Assembly (NCBI RefSeq): GCF_026151205.1
Contig: NC_087074.1
Span: 14,814,667 to 14,878,666 of the forward strand
Length of the DNA: 64,000 nt
Direction of reading: 5' to 3'
Origin: Bolinopsis microptera
Taxonomy: Eukaryota > Ctenophora > Tentaculata > Lobata > Bolinopsidae
Of this stretch, positions 23,110 through 35,337 are shown piece after piece; the stretch's first letter is position 1; each line of letters begins with the position of its first letter. Below the pieces are notes generated by a model. It saw nothing but the letters and a program-made list of their open reading frames with translations. It did no database searches and was not told where the DNA came from. The position numbers and the translations under genes were made by a program.

Positions 23110-25003
23110 CTAGAATTTAGTCCTCTTGGCTCCGTAACCGCCATTTCCAAAATCGTTTCTCCTCTTAAAACCGCCGTTTCCTTGACCTTTGTTGCCCCAG
23201 CTGTTATTAGAACGGTTGTTGTAACCACCACCATTACGGTTGTTTCCGTAACCACGACCGCCGCCTCCTCCGTTTCCGTACTGTCCTCTCGGTTCGTAAT
23301 CATCCAATTCTGGCAATTCGGTCATTTTAAAAAGCTGCACTTCGTCGGTATCAACCCACTGGTCTTGAATGAATTCCTCGTATCTGCAAGGAACGTCGAT
23401 AACACACCCGGTCTTGTCTTTGGTTAACTTCATGAACTTCACTTCGGCTCTAAAACTGGCCCCAAGGCAGTTCTCTAGGGCGTTCCAGAAATGATATGGC
23501 GCCCGGACTGCATACGTGTTTGACATCTGATAAGCGGTGAAATCTTCCATCGAGGACAACAGTGACCTCTTCTTTATTTCTGTGAGACCGGAGATGTGGC
23601 TGAGGGCTGCAGCTAAAAGTTCCTCTGCTGGTCTAGTTTCCAACATTTCCTTAGCGTACTTCCTGAATGAAGGGAGGACTTTAGGGGGAACGTTGTCAAT
23701 ACACCTTGTAGCGTCCCTGACAGCTGACTCAATGAGAGTTTCGGGTTGAGGTGGGGTCACCCTCTGAAACTTGATACCAGCCTTCTTCTCCACTTCCTTC
23801 AGAGCGTACTCCTGTCTGGCGTTGTACAGACACACACTTGTCCCTGATCTGCCAGCTCGACCTGTTCGACCTGATCGGTGAATGTACGAGTCCACGTCTT
23901 TAGGAGGCTCACACTGGATAACCAGGTCTATCTCTGGAATGTCCAGACCACGTGCTGCCACGTCCGTAGCAACAAGACACTGGAACTTGCCGTCTCTGAA
24001 ACCTTGCAGTCGCAGCTCTCGTTGTTTCTGGACGATGTCTCCGTGGAGAACCTGGGCTTCCATGTTGATGGAGGTGGATACCGATAGGTCGTTGGCTTCA
24101 ACTTTGGTCTGGGTGAAAACGATCGCTCGACCATGTCTACCACTGTATTGTTGGACGATGTCACCAATAATATCATTTCTGTTCTGCCACATACACCGTA
24201 TGGCCAAATGGTTGACTGTGGCAGACGTTTTATTGGTCATAGACACCAGGTTTATTTTCTTCGGTTTGTCATGTACTTCCTTGCCACTTCGGACACCCAG
24301 GAAGGCATGGTAGCAGAGAAAAGCAACATTTGGGGTTTATTCTCCGAGTAACAATACGATAAGATCATATCAATGTGCTCCTTAAAACCTATCTCCAACA
24401 TCCTGTCGGCCTCATCCAGAATGACATGGCTAACTTTGGTCAGGTCAAGTTTACCTTTCTCGCAGAGATCCATTATTCTGCCTGGTGTACCGACCAAGAT
24501 GTCGATACCTCTCCTCATAGCTGTTTCTTGTGGTAGGTAGGACGATCCTCCGTAGAACTTTTCAATCTTCAGCTTGTCCGTATCACTAACAGACACAAAA
24601 TCGTCGTATATCTGGACAGCTAACTCTCTTGTTGGAGCGAGGACGATGACTTTGGTAGGTCGTCCTCGTACCTGCTCCCCAATGTAACTCTTCTCCAAAC
24701 GAGATACTATCGGCAGAGAAAACGAGAGAGTTTTACCGGATCCAGTTCGAGCTTGTGTGATGACGTCTTTGCCTTTGTAAACAGGTCGGAATGTGGACAC
24801 CTGAACGGGGAATAGATGTGTTATCCCCGTTTCTGAAGTCGAGATATTATGTCATCAGATATGGCAAAGTTTTTGAAATCTCCGGGGTTGACTTCTTCCC
24901 CATTCTGCTCCTTATCAACACCACTAGCACTTGGACTGTCAGATGTGCTACCGTCTGATAGAGGCGGTTCGGCTGTCGTACTCTTCTTTGAAATACTCAC
25001 CAT
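23110..25003 (-). CDS. DDX21: DDX21-type nucleolar DEAD-box RNA helicase, two frameshifts
   Basis: ATP-dependent RNA helicase of the DDX21/DDX50 group, which acts in nucleolar rRNA processing. The motifs run in order: ARTGSGKT (I), APTREL (Ia), TPGR (Ib), DEAD (II), SAT (III), RGLDIP (V) and HRSGRTGRAG (VI). The GUCT domain (SHISGLTEIKKRSLL...YAVRAPYHFWN) and a Gly/Arg/Asn-rich RNA-binding tail follow. The coding region has no intron. The reading frame breaks at a C4 run (24825-24828, plus strand) and a T4 run (24255-24258). At each, one extra base would join family-like sequence (QKRG/ITHLFPVQ and TNRRK/INLVSMTNK). The span, 1894 nt, becomes a multiple of three with two more bases. Assembly error is the simplest explanation. 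Confidence 0.92.
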
Positions 25004-25850
25004 CCTGTCCTAGTAAGTGATAGAGGTTAGTGGTTGGGTTAATAACTTGGAAAAGGGAATCGATTTCAACAAATTAACTAATTTACAATAAACAGATGGT
25101 TATTAGAGCATGAATAATTGTAACAAGTAATTTGGATGAAGATTAGAAGGTCTGATCAGCAGGAAGTAAAGCTAGGCGGTCGGCAATTAAGGAGACGCCA
25201 TATTATATGCTGGCAATTACTTATTAAGCAGATCTGATATTGAGCTAACACTTGGGTCACTCTTTAAAGCTGATAGCTAAAATTAACTGATTGAATTATT
25301 GGACTGCACATCAGATGAGGGTTGACTTCTCAAGTTTAATGAGGGTCATTTGACTAATGGGTTACGTGATTTAATGTACCATCCGTAAAAGAGAAGGCAA
25401 AAGGGTACTATTTAGTTATTAGTACGTTTCCCATCTCTGTACTAGCAAAACAGACTCGCACCAGCAAGGGGGTGTTTATAACCGTACGTGACTATCCGTA
25501 CATGTAGACAATTTCGTCGATTAAGAGCAGACAATTGTCATACCTGCTGAACTGGTGTGTACATCCTGAAATGGTTATTTGAGATTGAGGTTGTTTATGT
25601 AAGCAGCATGGAAATTTATCGTTCCAACAAAGTATGGTAAATACTAAATATACAACCGTCAACCGTGTAGCCTGTAGGTCTGTAGCTTGGTAATACGCCA
25701 GGTCAGAAAGGATAAACAAGCGGCAATTTTAACATGCTGCAGAAATACGTGAACGCGCACACATTGCGCGTTGCGCCAAAAAATCTTTGAGCAACAAAAT
25801 GTCAAAAGTCCAAGACCCTTTCAGGTTTTGTGTGACTGCCCCATAGTACA
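25004..25850. other. Intergenic stretch
   Basis: No gene was recognised between the 5' end of the DDX21-like gene and the LINE fragment. Confidence 0.5.
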
Positions 25851-25918
25851 CAATGTTGCTTCCGTACATCTGGCAATTAGGGATTTATCATATATCGACG
25901 GAAAAGTCACGGAATTTG

Positions 25919-27140
25919 TACCCTTTACGCTACGGAATAAAAGGAAAGACTCTGCAATGGCTGACTGAATTCCTGAAGGATCGCCTGCAAACTGTGGTCG
26001 TGGAAGGAACAAAATCATCCTTTCAGCTAGTAATCAGTGGGGTACCCCAAGGAACAGTATTGGGACCCATTCTATTCATTCTCTATATTGACGACCAACT
26101 TGGTACATTGGTTACCGCTCTGGGAAAGGTGTTTGCTGACGACACCAAGCTCATTGGAAAAATAATGGACCTAGCTACCAAAAGCTTACTTCAAGACGAC
26201 CTCCTCAATGTAATCGCTTGGGCCCTGAAGAACAACATGCAACTAAATGAGGCCAAATTCGAAATATTGAATTACAGCTTGAACAATTCTTTACTGTTAA
26301 GAGAATTGCCCTTCACCAGTCAATACTCCTGTTACAATTTGACAAATGGAAGAACTATTGACCCAGCCAAAACTGTGAGGGACCTAGGGGTTCTCCTGTC
26401 AAATGACTGCTCCTGGTCTTCTCACATACAGCAGATGACTAAAACAGCAAGGACAATGACGTCATGGGTCCTTAGCGTATTCAGAGATAGGTCACGCTTC
26501 CTCATGCTCACCCTTTACAAAACCATGGTGAGAAGCAAACTCGAATACTGCTGCCCGGTATGGAACCCTGACAAAATCAGCGATATAGAAGCTATTGAAA
26601 GCATCCAACGACACTACACTCGTCGAATCAGTGGTTGCCAGAACCTTGATTACTGGAAACGCCTGCAGAACCTGAATCTTCTCTCATTACAGAGACGCAG
26701 AGAACGATACATCATAATCCATACATGGAAGATGATGAATGGACTAGCTCCGAACGACATCAACATGCAGTTCAAGGAAAGCTCCCGGCACGGTATAAAG
26801 GCCACTGTGCCTGCATTTAATAAAAAGGCACAATGCTCAATCTCGACCCATTATGAAAACTCTTTCGGAGTAAAAGCAGCCAAACTATGGAACCTGCTCC
26901 CTAAGGAAGTTAACAAAATCCAAATCTTGGAAACTTTCAAATCCTCCCTTGCTAAATTCTTGAAAGGCTTCCCGGATACCCCGCCCACAAAAGGGTATAC
27001 CGCCATCACAAATAACTCTCTTCTGGAATGGACTCTACAAAAAGATCTAACCCAGGAGTGATTGGAGGACGTACTTGATACTGTTGTCCAGAAGCGATCC
27101 CTGCCGAACCTACCTAAAGTAACCTAAAGTAACCTTTAGA
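25919..27140 (+). mobile_element. 5'-truncated non-LTR retrotransposon, RT C-terminal half
   Basis: An intact frame to TGA at 27059-27061 encodes the later part of a LINE reverse transcriptase: YGIKGKTLQWL, GVPQGTVLGPILFILYIDD and the catalytic FADDTKL. Thumb and C-terminal regions follow (SKLEYCCPVWNP, SIQRHYTRRI, YSLQRRRERY-like and LWNLLPKEV). The endonuclease and the RT fingers are missing, so the copy is 5'-truncated near 25919. The 3' end is a short CTAAAGTAAC tandem (27111-27135), as in the microsatellite tails of CR1/L2-like LINEs. I assign it to the Jockey/CR1-like group only loosely. The open frame suggests a young insertion. Confidence 0.9.
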
Positions 27141-27690
27141 CATACGGCATACCATGCGAAGAAGATGTTAATTTTGGCGTATCTAATCTAACGGTATGGA
27201 AAATCTTCGGACACTTCTACAGTCTTGAACTAAGCAACTCTGTACAAATTCATGCTTGTCGAATAGCAATTAAATTAGTGTGACATATTGGTATCTGTGG
27301 GGAGAAACAAAAGAATATCGATAAAGCAGACTCATGATCAAGCTTACACGGTGTACCTTCAATACTGGGTTGAAGACTCTTCTCTTCTCTCTCAAATACT
27401 ATTTTCACAGAATATCAAGTATTGATGGAGTATTTAGCTCAATTGTGCACTGTCACCCCCTGCCTTGTGGCGTTTGTCCAGAAAAGCTTCATTACATAAT
27501 AACTTCTACCCGCTCAATGGTGACAAAGATATAACGACATCACAATAAAAGAAACTACCATTTAAACAGTTAAACTAGTGTTTTCTAAACTACTATTTTA
27601 AAGGTTACACAAGTTTTACAGGTTTGACAAAAATAGATCTATAATTACATAATAGATAATTAGGTTCCCACTCACTAGCAATGATATATA

Positions 27691-27938
27691 CTCAGTTTGT
27701 TTTATAAAGACGCCCTTTATAAAGACGGAGCCTTAAAATGAAAAAATAACTAAAGACGGCAAGGCTTCAAAATTGTAAAATTTAAGACGCCACAACAGGT
27801 CTCAAAATAGATGGGATGTAATAAAGCACATTACACACACTGACCTTACTTTTACCAGCAAATTTAAAGACGGGTTGCGATGAATTAAAGACGGTGAAGC
27901 CTTCAAAATTAACCGTCTTTATAAAACAAATTCAACTG
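27691..27938. mobile_element. Tc1-like MITE with AAAGACG subterminal repeats
   Basis: The inverted ends share TTTGTTTTATAAAGACG and start with CAGTTTG (left) or CAGTTGAA (right, complement). TA flanks both sides (27689-27690 and 27939-27940). AAAGACGG-type motifs recur about six times inside. There is no coding capacity. Confidence 0.75.
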
Positions 27939-28311
27939 TAATCTACCGGTAGGGGGTGATATTTGTTGTTTTACATATCAAAACTCCCGGGAGCATGCTT
28001 TGATATGGGTGGCATTCTCCCAATGACTCGAAGACAACCTTCGGGATGTCACCGTCTACAAGGCTTAGTCCTCTTGGAGCATATATGATATATCTGAGTA
28101 GACTATAGTTCAGCTATAAGCTTATCAGTCATCCCATTAGACGGTAGCACAGTAAGTGGACGTAACCTTCTTACTTAGGTATTGAGGGGCAGCTGGTCAG
28201 ACCCCACAATATCACGAAATAATGTCAATAATGTCATTTGTCGATGTAATGTCGCTTATAGGATATAATGTCAATACAATGTCGCTTATTGAATATAATG
28301 TCGTATAATGC

Positions 28312-28343
28312 GGGGGGGGGGGGGGGGGGGGGGGGGTGGGGGG
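28312..28343 (+). repeat. Poly-G tract
   Basis: A run of 25 G, a T, then 6 G. A second run of about 18 G lies at 29270-29287. Both have G-quadruplex potential and are prone to assembly length errors. Confidence 0.95.
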
Positions 28344-28773
28344 ATCATAAGGTCAGAATCGTACGTGACGTTGGGGGTGGGTCATATTTTCTTCCAAAAC
28401 GCAGTAAGTGCTTTTGTACTAAGTGGTGGGTCTGCTGCTCATTTCTCAGAAAAACAGTTAGTACATGGTACTAAATGGGCTGTCCAACCCCAAAAAAACC
28501 CATATTACCTCAAATTTCAATTTTGGGAATGGGTTTTGAGGTTTTTTTGAGTTTTTTTGGGTTTAAAAAAAATTGTTATCTAATTCGACTACATTGAAAA
28601 CAAAACCCCTACTAAATAGTGGGTGTAATTTGCTCATTTCCCAATGTTTAATGAGCTGTTTAAAGCAATTTATGGATGGGTATCTTATTCTATATACCAA
28701 GACACAGTTAGTACCGTGATTTCTCAACAGTTAGTACCGCAAAAGCCGGCAAAAGGGGTGGGTGTCTTAATTA

Positions 28774-29115
28774 TTATCCGAAAAAAACAGTTGGTACCGC
28801 GATGGGGGTAAATTGCACTAATTCGACGTCACGTACGGCACTTGGTACCTGATCCCCCCCCAACCATTGAGTGGTTGCCCCACAATTTGTTTGTTCGGGA
28901 CTATGCCAGGTAATGTTTGAATTATTGACAGTGTAACTGTGATGGTAGGCGGTCAAAATGTTTGTGGGCGTGCCTATAGTATTAAGACGAGCCACGAGGT
29001 TGTTATCAGCATTACAGTTATTGTTCCGAACTGATTTCCTCAGTCCTGCTATATTATCAAACATAAAGTTGGGCCATTTGTCTCCAATACCCTCGTTTTT
29101 CTGATCAATTAGCAT
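28774..29115 (-). CDS. Hypothetical 113-aa ORF, Asn-rich
   Basis: An open frame from ATG 29115 to TAA at 28774 in otherwise non-coding sequence. Its composition is more protein-like than that of neighbouring ORFs, with segments such as DNIAGLRKSVRNNNCNADNN and NLVARLNTIGTPTNIL. No domain, signal peptide or splice context was recognised. It may be a decayed exon or chance. Confidence 0.25.
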   Translation of the reverse strand: MLIDQKNEGIGDKWPNFMFDNIAGLRKSVRNNNCNADNNLVARLNTIGTPTNILTAYHHSYTVNNSNITWHSPEQTNCGATTQWLGGDQVPSAVRDVELVQFTPIAVPTVFFG

Positions 29116-31830
29116 GTTTTGTTATGCACATTTTACAGATTTTAGGGTTGAATAGACACGGTAAAGAAGTTGCTGCGACACTATATCGGGTTATTGCTAA
29201 TAATGGACCTTTATAGTATTGTATCCCTGACCCGGGTCAGCGACGTTGAAAATTGGTGAACTGTTAGGTGGGGGGGGGGGGGGGGGGCATGGCATAACAT
29301 AGCATACCATGGCATAAAATGGAGACTTTTTATGGACAAAGTAGAAAAACCTTAAGGTAAATCTCCATCCCCCCGCCCCCGTTAGGTATTTCTTCCTTTA
29401 TAGACGTAGGCACTAGATTTGGGAAGTTTTTAAACTTCCCAAAGATGAGTGCATTCTTCACGATGATACTGTGAACTGTTAATATCTTGTGTACATTACT
29501 AAACATTTACCTGTTAATGTAAATGACTTTAAATATTATAACAGTCCCAGTTTTAAACTCTACATCCACACAATCTTACTATATATAAAGCGAGACGATA
29601 TATATATATTTATTTATCCGTGCCATTGTACTGACACCACGGCATCAACTTTAACGCAACTTTCCGCAAAAACCGTAAAAGATATACAACTGAAACTTTT
29701 TTGACTGGGTCAAATGCTTTATAGGCCTTCAAATCAGCATGAAAAAATAAAAAATTGACCAAGGAATAATAATTTTAGTGCCCGAAATTTGGACTCCCAA
29801 GTGGTGTCAAAAACGCGAATTAAATAGGTAATAATTATTTTAGTCTCTCGAGTCTTGACACCACTTTAGGGTTAGACGGGTTCCTGCTAGTACACTTAAC
29901 TTGTAGAATGTCTGGTATTCGGTCAACTTTCTAATATAAATCATTGTACTCTTCATACGCGGAGTACGTAATAACATGTTGTAAAGTCCTTCTACTTAAC
30001 TTTCATTTCCTACACCAATAAGCGAGCCGAACTATTCGGTGGACCAGTAGATGAATCTACGAACTCTCCAAATTATCCCAATTATTATAAACTAAATACT
30101 TACTGGTCATAATATTCTGTGGTGATTTCACAGGTTGACCAACTAAAAGGAAGAGCATAATATTCCTTTGGATGAAGACCGATATATATATTGGTAGTTG
30201 ATGTTCGTACAATTTGTATAAAAGGTAGTCTAAAATTAAGTGGCAATATTCCAGGGCTTACATAGTTATATTTAGCACATGATATTAGGAGGTTAGTTTA
30301 CTACACATTTACTTTGAGCAGAAGTCAAAAGTTAATTAAAAGTTAATCATAGAATTAGTTTTGTTTTTTGCCTTATGAAGAAATATGGAAAGACGCCAAT
30401 ATGAAAGACGCCAATGTAATAACATCCTTAATACCTACTCATTGAATCTTTGAATCAGTACAGACAGTTCATGATCCTTTGAATGCAAAGATAACGATAT
30501 CAACTGATTGGAAGCTCCTTTTGAAACCAAGCTCCTTTTGAAACCAAGCCTCCCAATACAACGAAATGTTCTTCCCTCTTAAATTTACAAACCATTACCT
30601 TGATTGTACACCTTTGATAGAACTAGAACTGTAATATTTTGATAAAAGCCAAGGGTATTAGATTAACTGTCTGATAAAAAATCCGCATCATTGATAAGTT
30701 ATGAATTTCAATGTTATTACTTTGTATTTTCTAAGCTAATTCAGCACCGTGGTTGTTGTCATATAATCTTATCAGTCATACAAATTAAAAATTTTCCCAG
30801 TTTCTTAACTCGTGCACAGATTTGTAGATTTACAAGACAAAATGGGGCCATTGCACGTGATGTCATGTAGGTACAAACTTAGTACGTAGCACGTGACTTA
30901 GTACATATCACGTGATCATGGTGTCATGTAGATAACACATCTGATTTCTATCAGCCAATAAATCATCCGGTTATAGACAGAAAACCTGATAGAAAGCTAT
31001 CAGATCACAATGGTGTGCTGTTTCATGATCAAATACCAAGTCAGATATTGTCGAGAAAATTTTGGTCATGTACTGAATATCACCAGTACTACAAATTCCA
31101 ACGATTTAGATAACTGCGGAGAATATGGTTTAAATCATTCTTAGGGACGGCTTATTAAGACTAAGAGTAAGTACTCATGTCAAAAGTTGAGGAATCTTTT
31201 TATCGAATGATCTAAAAATAAATTGTAAAATCGAGTCAGCCAGATTACTGAAGGTGAGTAAGTCTAGAACTCTAGAAGGTTCTTTCAGCTACTCAGAGTT
31301 AATTTAACTAACAGCAAGCACACAATCCAATTCGGTCATATTAAGAATTGTTAAGTTTTACCTTTTCAGAGTTGATATCATTGCCCTGCAGTCACTGTGT
31401 AGCTTTAAGTTACATAATTATCATTGAACACCCGAGTATCTCTGTCCGATATCATATGCCATACCTGGAGTAAAAGTATTGAGTCAAAATACGTGATAAT
31501 TAACATTTCGGAACATAATATTGATAAATACATAACGGAGCCAGATTGTTTGATTTTATGTCGTGAATATATTATGTGCAACATGTTTAATTTACTCAGT
31601 AGATTACAAGCATAAGATAATGTAGTGCATTATCATTTTCATTAAACTTTAAAAGAATTGGTTGAACGTAATATGAAACAACTGGTTTTAACTGAATACA
31701 AAATTAACAAATGGTATAATCTGAATTAAATGGATTACAAAATAGATCAAAAATGCGAAATGAGAAACACTTGGTAAAAAGTCAAGCCATTCAGCGATTT
31801 CAGTAAAAATGAAGATTCCAAGTTAAAAAT
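29116..31830. other. AT-rich intergenic stretch
   Basis: No gene recognised. Local features: a perfect 12-bp-arm palindrome at 29418-29443, an inverted GTGGTGTCAA/TTGACACCAC pair (about 29800 and 29857), a 17-bp tandem duplication (AAGCTCCTTTTGAAACC, about 30510-30545), and two CACGTG motifs (30882-30922). Confidence 0.5.
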
Positions 31831-31832
31831 TG

Positions 31833-34104
31833 TCACAGGCAAGTGCTAGTCTGCAATTGAAATATATTTGTACCCTTCTTCAACAGAAAGCCCTGATCAT
31901 TGAGCGCAAACATCAAACTATCAAACGATTTAACCTCAATCTTTGCCCTCGCCATAACTTCCTTGATCTCGACCACAGAGAACAGACTGGTACACGTATG
32001 TTCAGAGTGCCTGTTTAGTGCAGCTATCAGCAGTTTACTCGCTTTAGCTACACCCATTGTCTTGCCGGTACCTGATGGTCCTGCAGCGTTTCTATCAGCT
32101 TTAGCGTCCCTCATACAGTGCTGGAAGATCTCCACTACATCTATTGCATCAGCGCTGGTTGCCACACCTGCGCTGCGCAACTCGCGCCCTACTCTCAGTC
32201 AGTCTGATCAGACTCTCCAATTGACGTGTGGTTATGGGGGTCTCATCACTGTTATCCTCTGCTCTGAGCTGCAGATAATATTCCTTCAGCACTGCCTTAG
32301 CGTCATCACTCAGTACTGGCTGGATGGTACTACGAACATGGGCTATGTACTTCTTCATTTGCAGCGGTTCGAGCTGGTCTTTACAAGACATGAGTTTCTG
32401 TTCTAAAGGCAGGTCACTCTCGTGAGGTGCTACCTGAGAGTTGGACTCACCAGCATGCATTGCTAACACGTGATCTGAGAGATACTTGTCCAGACCGGAA
32501 TCAGGACGGTCTAATAGGATGAATATCAGATCAAACCTGGACAGTAGAGGTGTGGAAAGTTTGAGGTTGTCTGCCACTGATTTCCTGGGATTGAAGTGAC
32601 CCCCCACAGGGTTGGCAGCGGCGAGAACAGCTGTTCTGGCTGGAAGTGAACACACCATACCTGCTTTAGCAATAGAGATACTCTGCTGCTCCATAGCTTC
32701 AAGCAGGGCGCTGTGTTGAGCTCCCATTTTATCGAACTCATCAATACAGCAGCACCCTTTGTCAGCCAACACGAGAGCACCAGCCTCCAGCACAGTATCA
32801 GACCCATCTCGTGTCAGGGTGACAGTTAAACCTGCTGCTGTGGCGCTGTTTCCGCACACAAACACACCGCGCGGCGCTACATTACCCACTGCTTGTAGGA
32901 GCTGGGACTTGCCTAGCCCGGGATCACCCACTATCAAAACATGGGAATCTGATCTCTTGTGCAGTCCCGAGACAGAATCACTAGACCTGTCAGTGCCTCC
33001 AACCAGTGCTAAAACTAACCCTGCTTTTACCATAGTGTGACCAAATATTGTGGGGCACAATGAGTTGACTAGAGCACCGAAGGGATACTTCTGAGTAAGA
33101 GCGTTTATCTCCAATATATCAGACATTGTGATAACAAGTGCACTGTCTCCCGACGAGGAGGAACTCCCAACATAATTAGCATGGACATACAGCAGGAACA
33201 TGCACTTGTCTTTAGCATTCTTTGCCCGGTGTTCATCCCCACCATGATGCACCTTCACAATCCCAGTCACACTGACATTCTCTCCTGGTATACAAGCACC
33301 CACTAGATCACCAGTCAACTCACATTCCACAGTCCTGGGTATCCTGCCTGCCTCGTTCTGCTCCTCACTCACCACCTCCTGCAGCCGGACCTTCTGAAGA
33401 TCTATGGTTCTAGTGAGAGGACCAGAGTGGACTGGTGTGGGTGTCATTCCGCAGCAGGGGGATGGGTTAGTGTATTTACCGTCTTTTAAAGGGTGAGCTA
33501 TGTCGAGGGAACAGTTAGCACAGGTAAATTGGAGGTGAGTAACTAATGGTTTGATGTCACTTACCCTCACTACAGTACCCTGAACTGTCGCGAACTTTCC
33601 GTACAAATTAGCTCGTAGGTCTCTAAGAGGGGTGATGGGACCGAATTTAGACAGCCTAGCAATAACCTGGGGGATGGTATGGATAGCCTGAGTGCCGCTT
33701 TCTGCAGAGCTTAGAACGTGGTATAAGGATAGAGATAGAGATCTGATCATGATATCTGGGGTGGTCCGGAGCAGGCCCAGAAAATCAGGAATACCTTCTT
33801 GAGTTATGGGTTTAGCCACAAAACTCTCTAAATCCAGCGTAAAGGAACCCTTCAAATATATCTGCTCAAACAGCGACACGTCAAGAAGCATCTCCTCAAA
33901 CACTGACACAAATATTCTCAGTCTAGCAACCAGAGGTGACTCAGGGACGTATGGATCATCAGGGAAGTATTCTAACCATCCGAAATAAGGACAGTTATCG
34001 TCCACTGGTGGCTGAGGGGTAGCAGAGGGTGTCCCCCGGGTGAATGGTCTGGCTCTTTTGGAGTTTCCTCGCCCCCTCCAGGCAGGGTTCCACCTCTTCT
34101 TCAT
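31833..34104 (-). CDS. MCM8: MCM8 homologous-recombination helicase, one frameshift
   Basis: MCM8 is an AAA+ MCM-family ATPase that works with MCM9 in homologous recombination and meiosis. Visible parts: a zinc-binding segment (FTCANC...SPCCG), Walker A GDPGLGKSQLL, Walker B CCIDEFDKM, sensor AAANPVGG, arginine finger LLSRFD, and a C-terminal region ending LNDQGFLLKKGTNIFQLQT, as in vertebrate MCM8. The frame shifts at about 32180-32185, just after LTESRAR; the C-terminal 100-odd residues continue in another frame. A GAGT microhomology at the break fits a 5-bp deletion (2 bp also restores the frame). If real, the product loses the C-terminal winged-helix part. No intron interrupts the gene. 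Confidence 0.93.
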
Positions 34105-35337
34105 GTGATGTTGTTAGAGGAGATATGGGGCTAGTGAGTCACATGATGCTGTTGTAGCTCTGGTAATCTATAACTTACCATTCAATTAGATAGAAAACTT
34201 ATTGAAATTATCATGTTATAGTAGTGATGAAAGCTTATTTAACACGATTGGATTAATAAATAATTAATGAAAAAGTGTACATGAATGAAAATAGAAAAGT
34301 ACTTGAAGACGGTTTTTGTAATTATAATATGATTATTATACGATTCTAGGTTCTTTAATTTATATGGTGTTATTAGAGTTTCACAGAGAAAAACGAAGTT
34401 GTTGATGCAACATTTTCAATATAAAAACAGAATAAAATTTTAACTACAAAAAAACATAATTCATTGTATGTATATTAGAAAAAAAAATATCCCGACAACG
34501 GTTGCAATATTATATCATGCGTTGTGCATTCTGGATTTATCCTGTATTTCCATAAATAATTCGTTTTTGTTTTCAAAACAGGGACAATCATCTGTCATAT
34601 AATTGTACCCAGACTAAATAAAAGAAAATCAATGTTCCTTCAGTATTTCAATAATCAGTTTATTTTAAGTTATTTACCATAATTACTGTTCACTAATAAA
34701 ATAGGAATTCAGTTCGATACCAAAATATTTGCTCAAACGATGAGGCTTACAGGCGGAAAGCTCCACAAATTTATCAAATTAGTATTAAATTAAATAAGAA
34801 TTTTAATCAATAATCATGAAGGTTAAATTATTCGGTAGTTCGAGAGGATATCGCTGCCGGTAGTGCACCGGTCGGGCAGTATCCGCTCGAACTACCAATT
34901 ATTCTAGTAACTCAAATAAATTAAACATCGATCCCAAATTAAATTATAGGTCAAGAATCAAATGTATCATGTAATTCATTATTTAAACCCTACCGAATAT
35001 TAATATAGCTTTAAATCGCTATCTCACCCCATTGTACAAATATTAAATTTTGAATTGAATTTTTCTGTCATTCCCATACGAGCATACCATGAAAATTGAT
35101 ACAAATTCTTACTAACATTATCAACAACCTGCATATTATATAATATTATGTACAATAAATGACTGTAATCTACTCATTATTAGCGTAGCTTAAACCTTTC
35201 TTAAGCTATTAAGATTCATTATATCTCTAATAGTTATAAACTAATTCATCTTACCCTCCATTATCCATGTCCATAAGAGTTCATTTTTATTAATCCATGA
35301 GTTGGATACAAAGGACTGGCGGCATTTCTAAAGTGTG
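34105..35337. other. AT-rich intergenic stretch with a strong hairpin
   Basis: No gene. At 34834-34896, arms GGTAGTTCGAG and CTCGAACTACC enclose GGATA/TATCC and a CTGCCGGT/ACCGG inner pairing, giving a long hairpin of about 63 nt. Confidence 0.7.

Larger units (their letters stand above)
27141..28773. other. Repeat-bearing intergenic stretch
   Basis: No gene. It contains the 27691 inverted-repeat element, a poly-G run at 28312-28343, and repeated AATGTCG-type motifs at 28220-28310. Confidence 0.5.

Noticed and set aside
23029-24351. Several plus-strand ORFs opposite DDX21
   Set aside because: Antisense shadows of the helicase coding sequence.
34834-34896. Possible tRNA
   Set aside because: Only a hairpin; no A/B box spacing, anticodon arm or acceptor stem fits.
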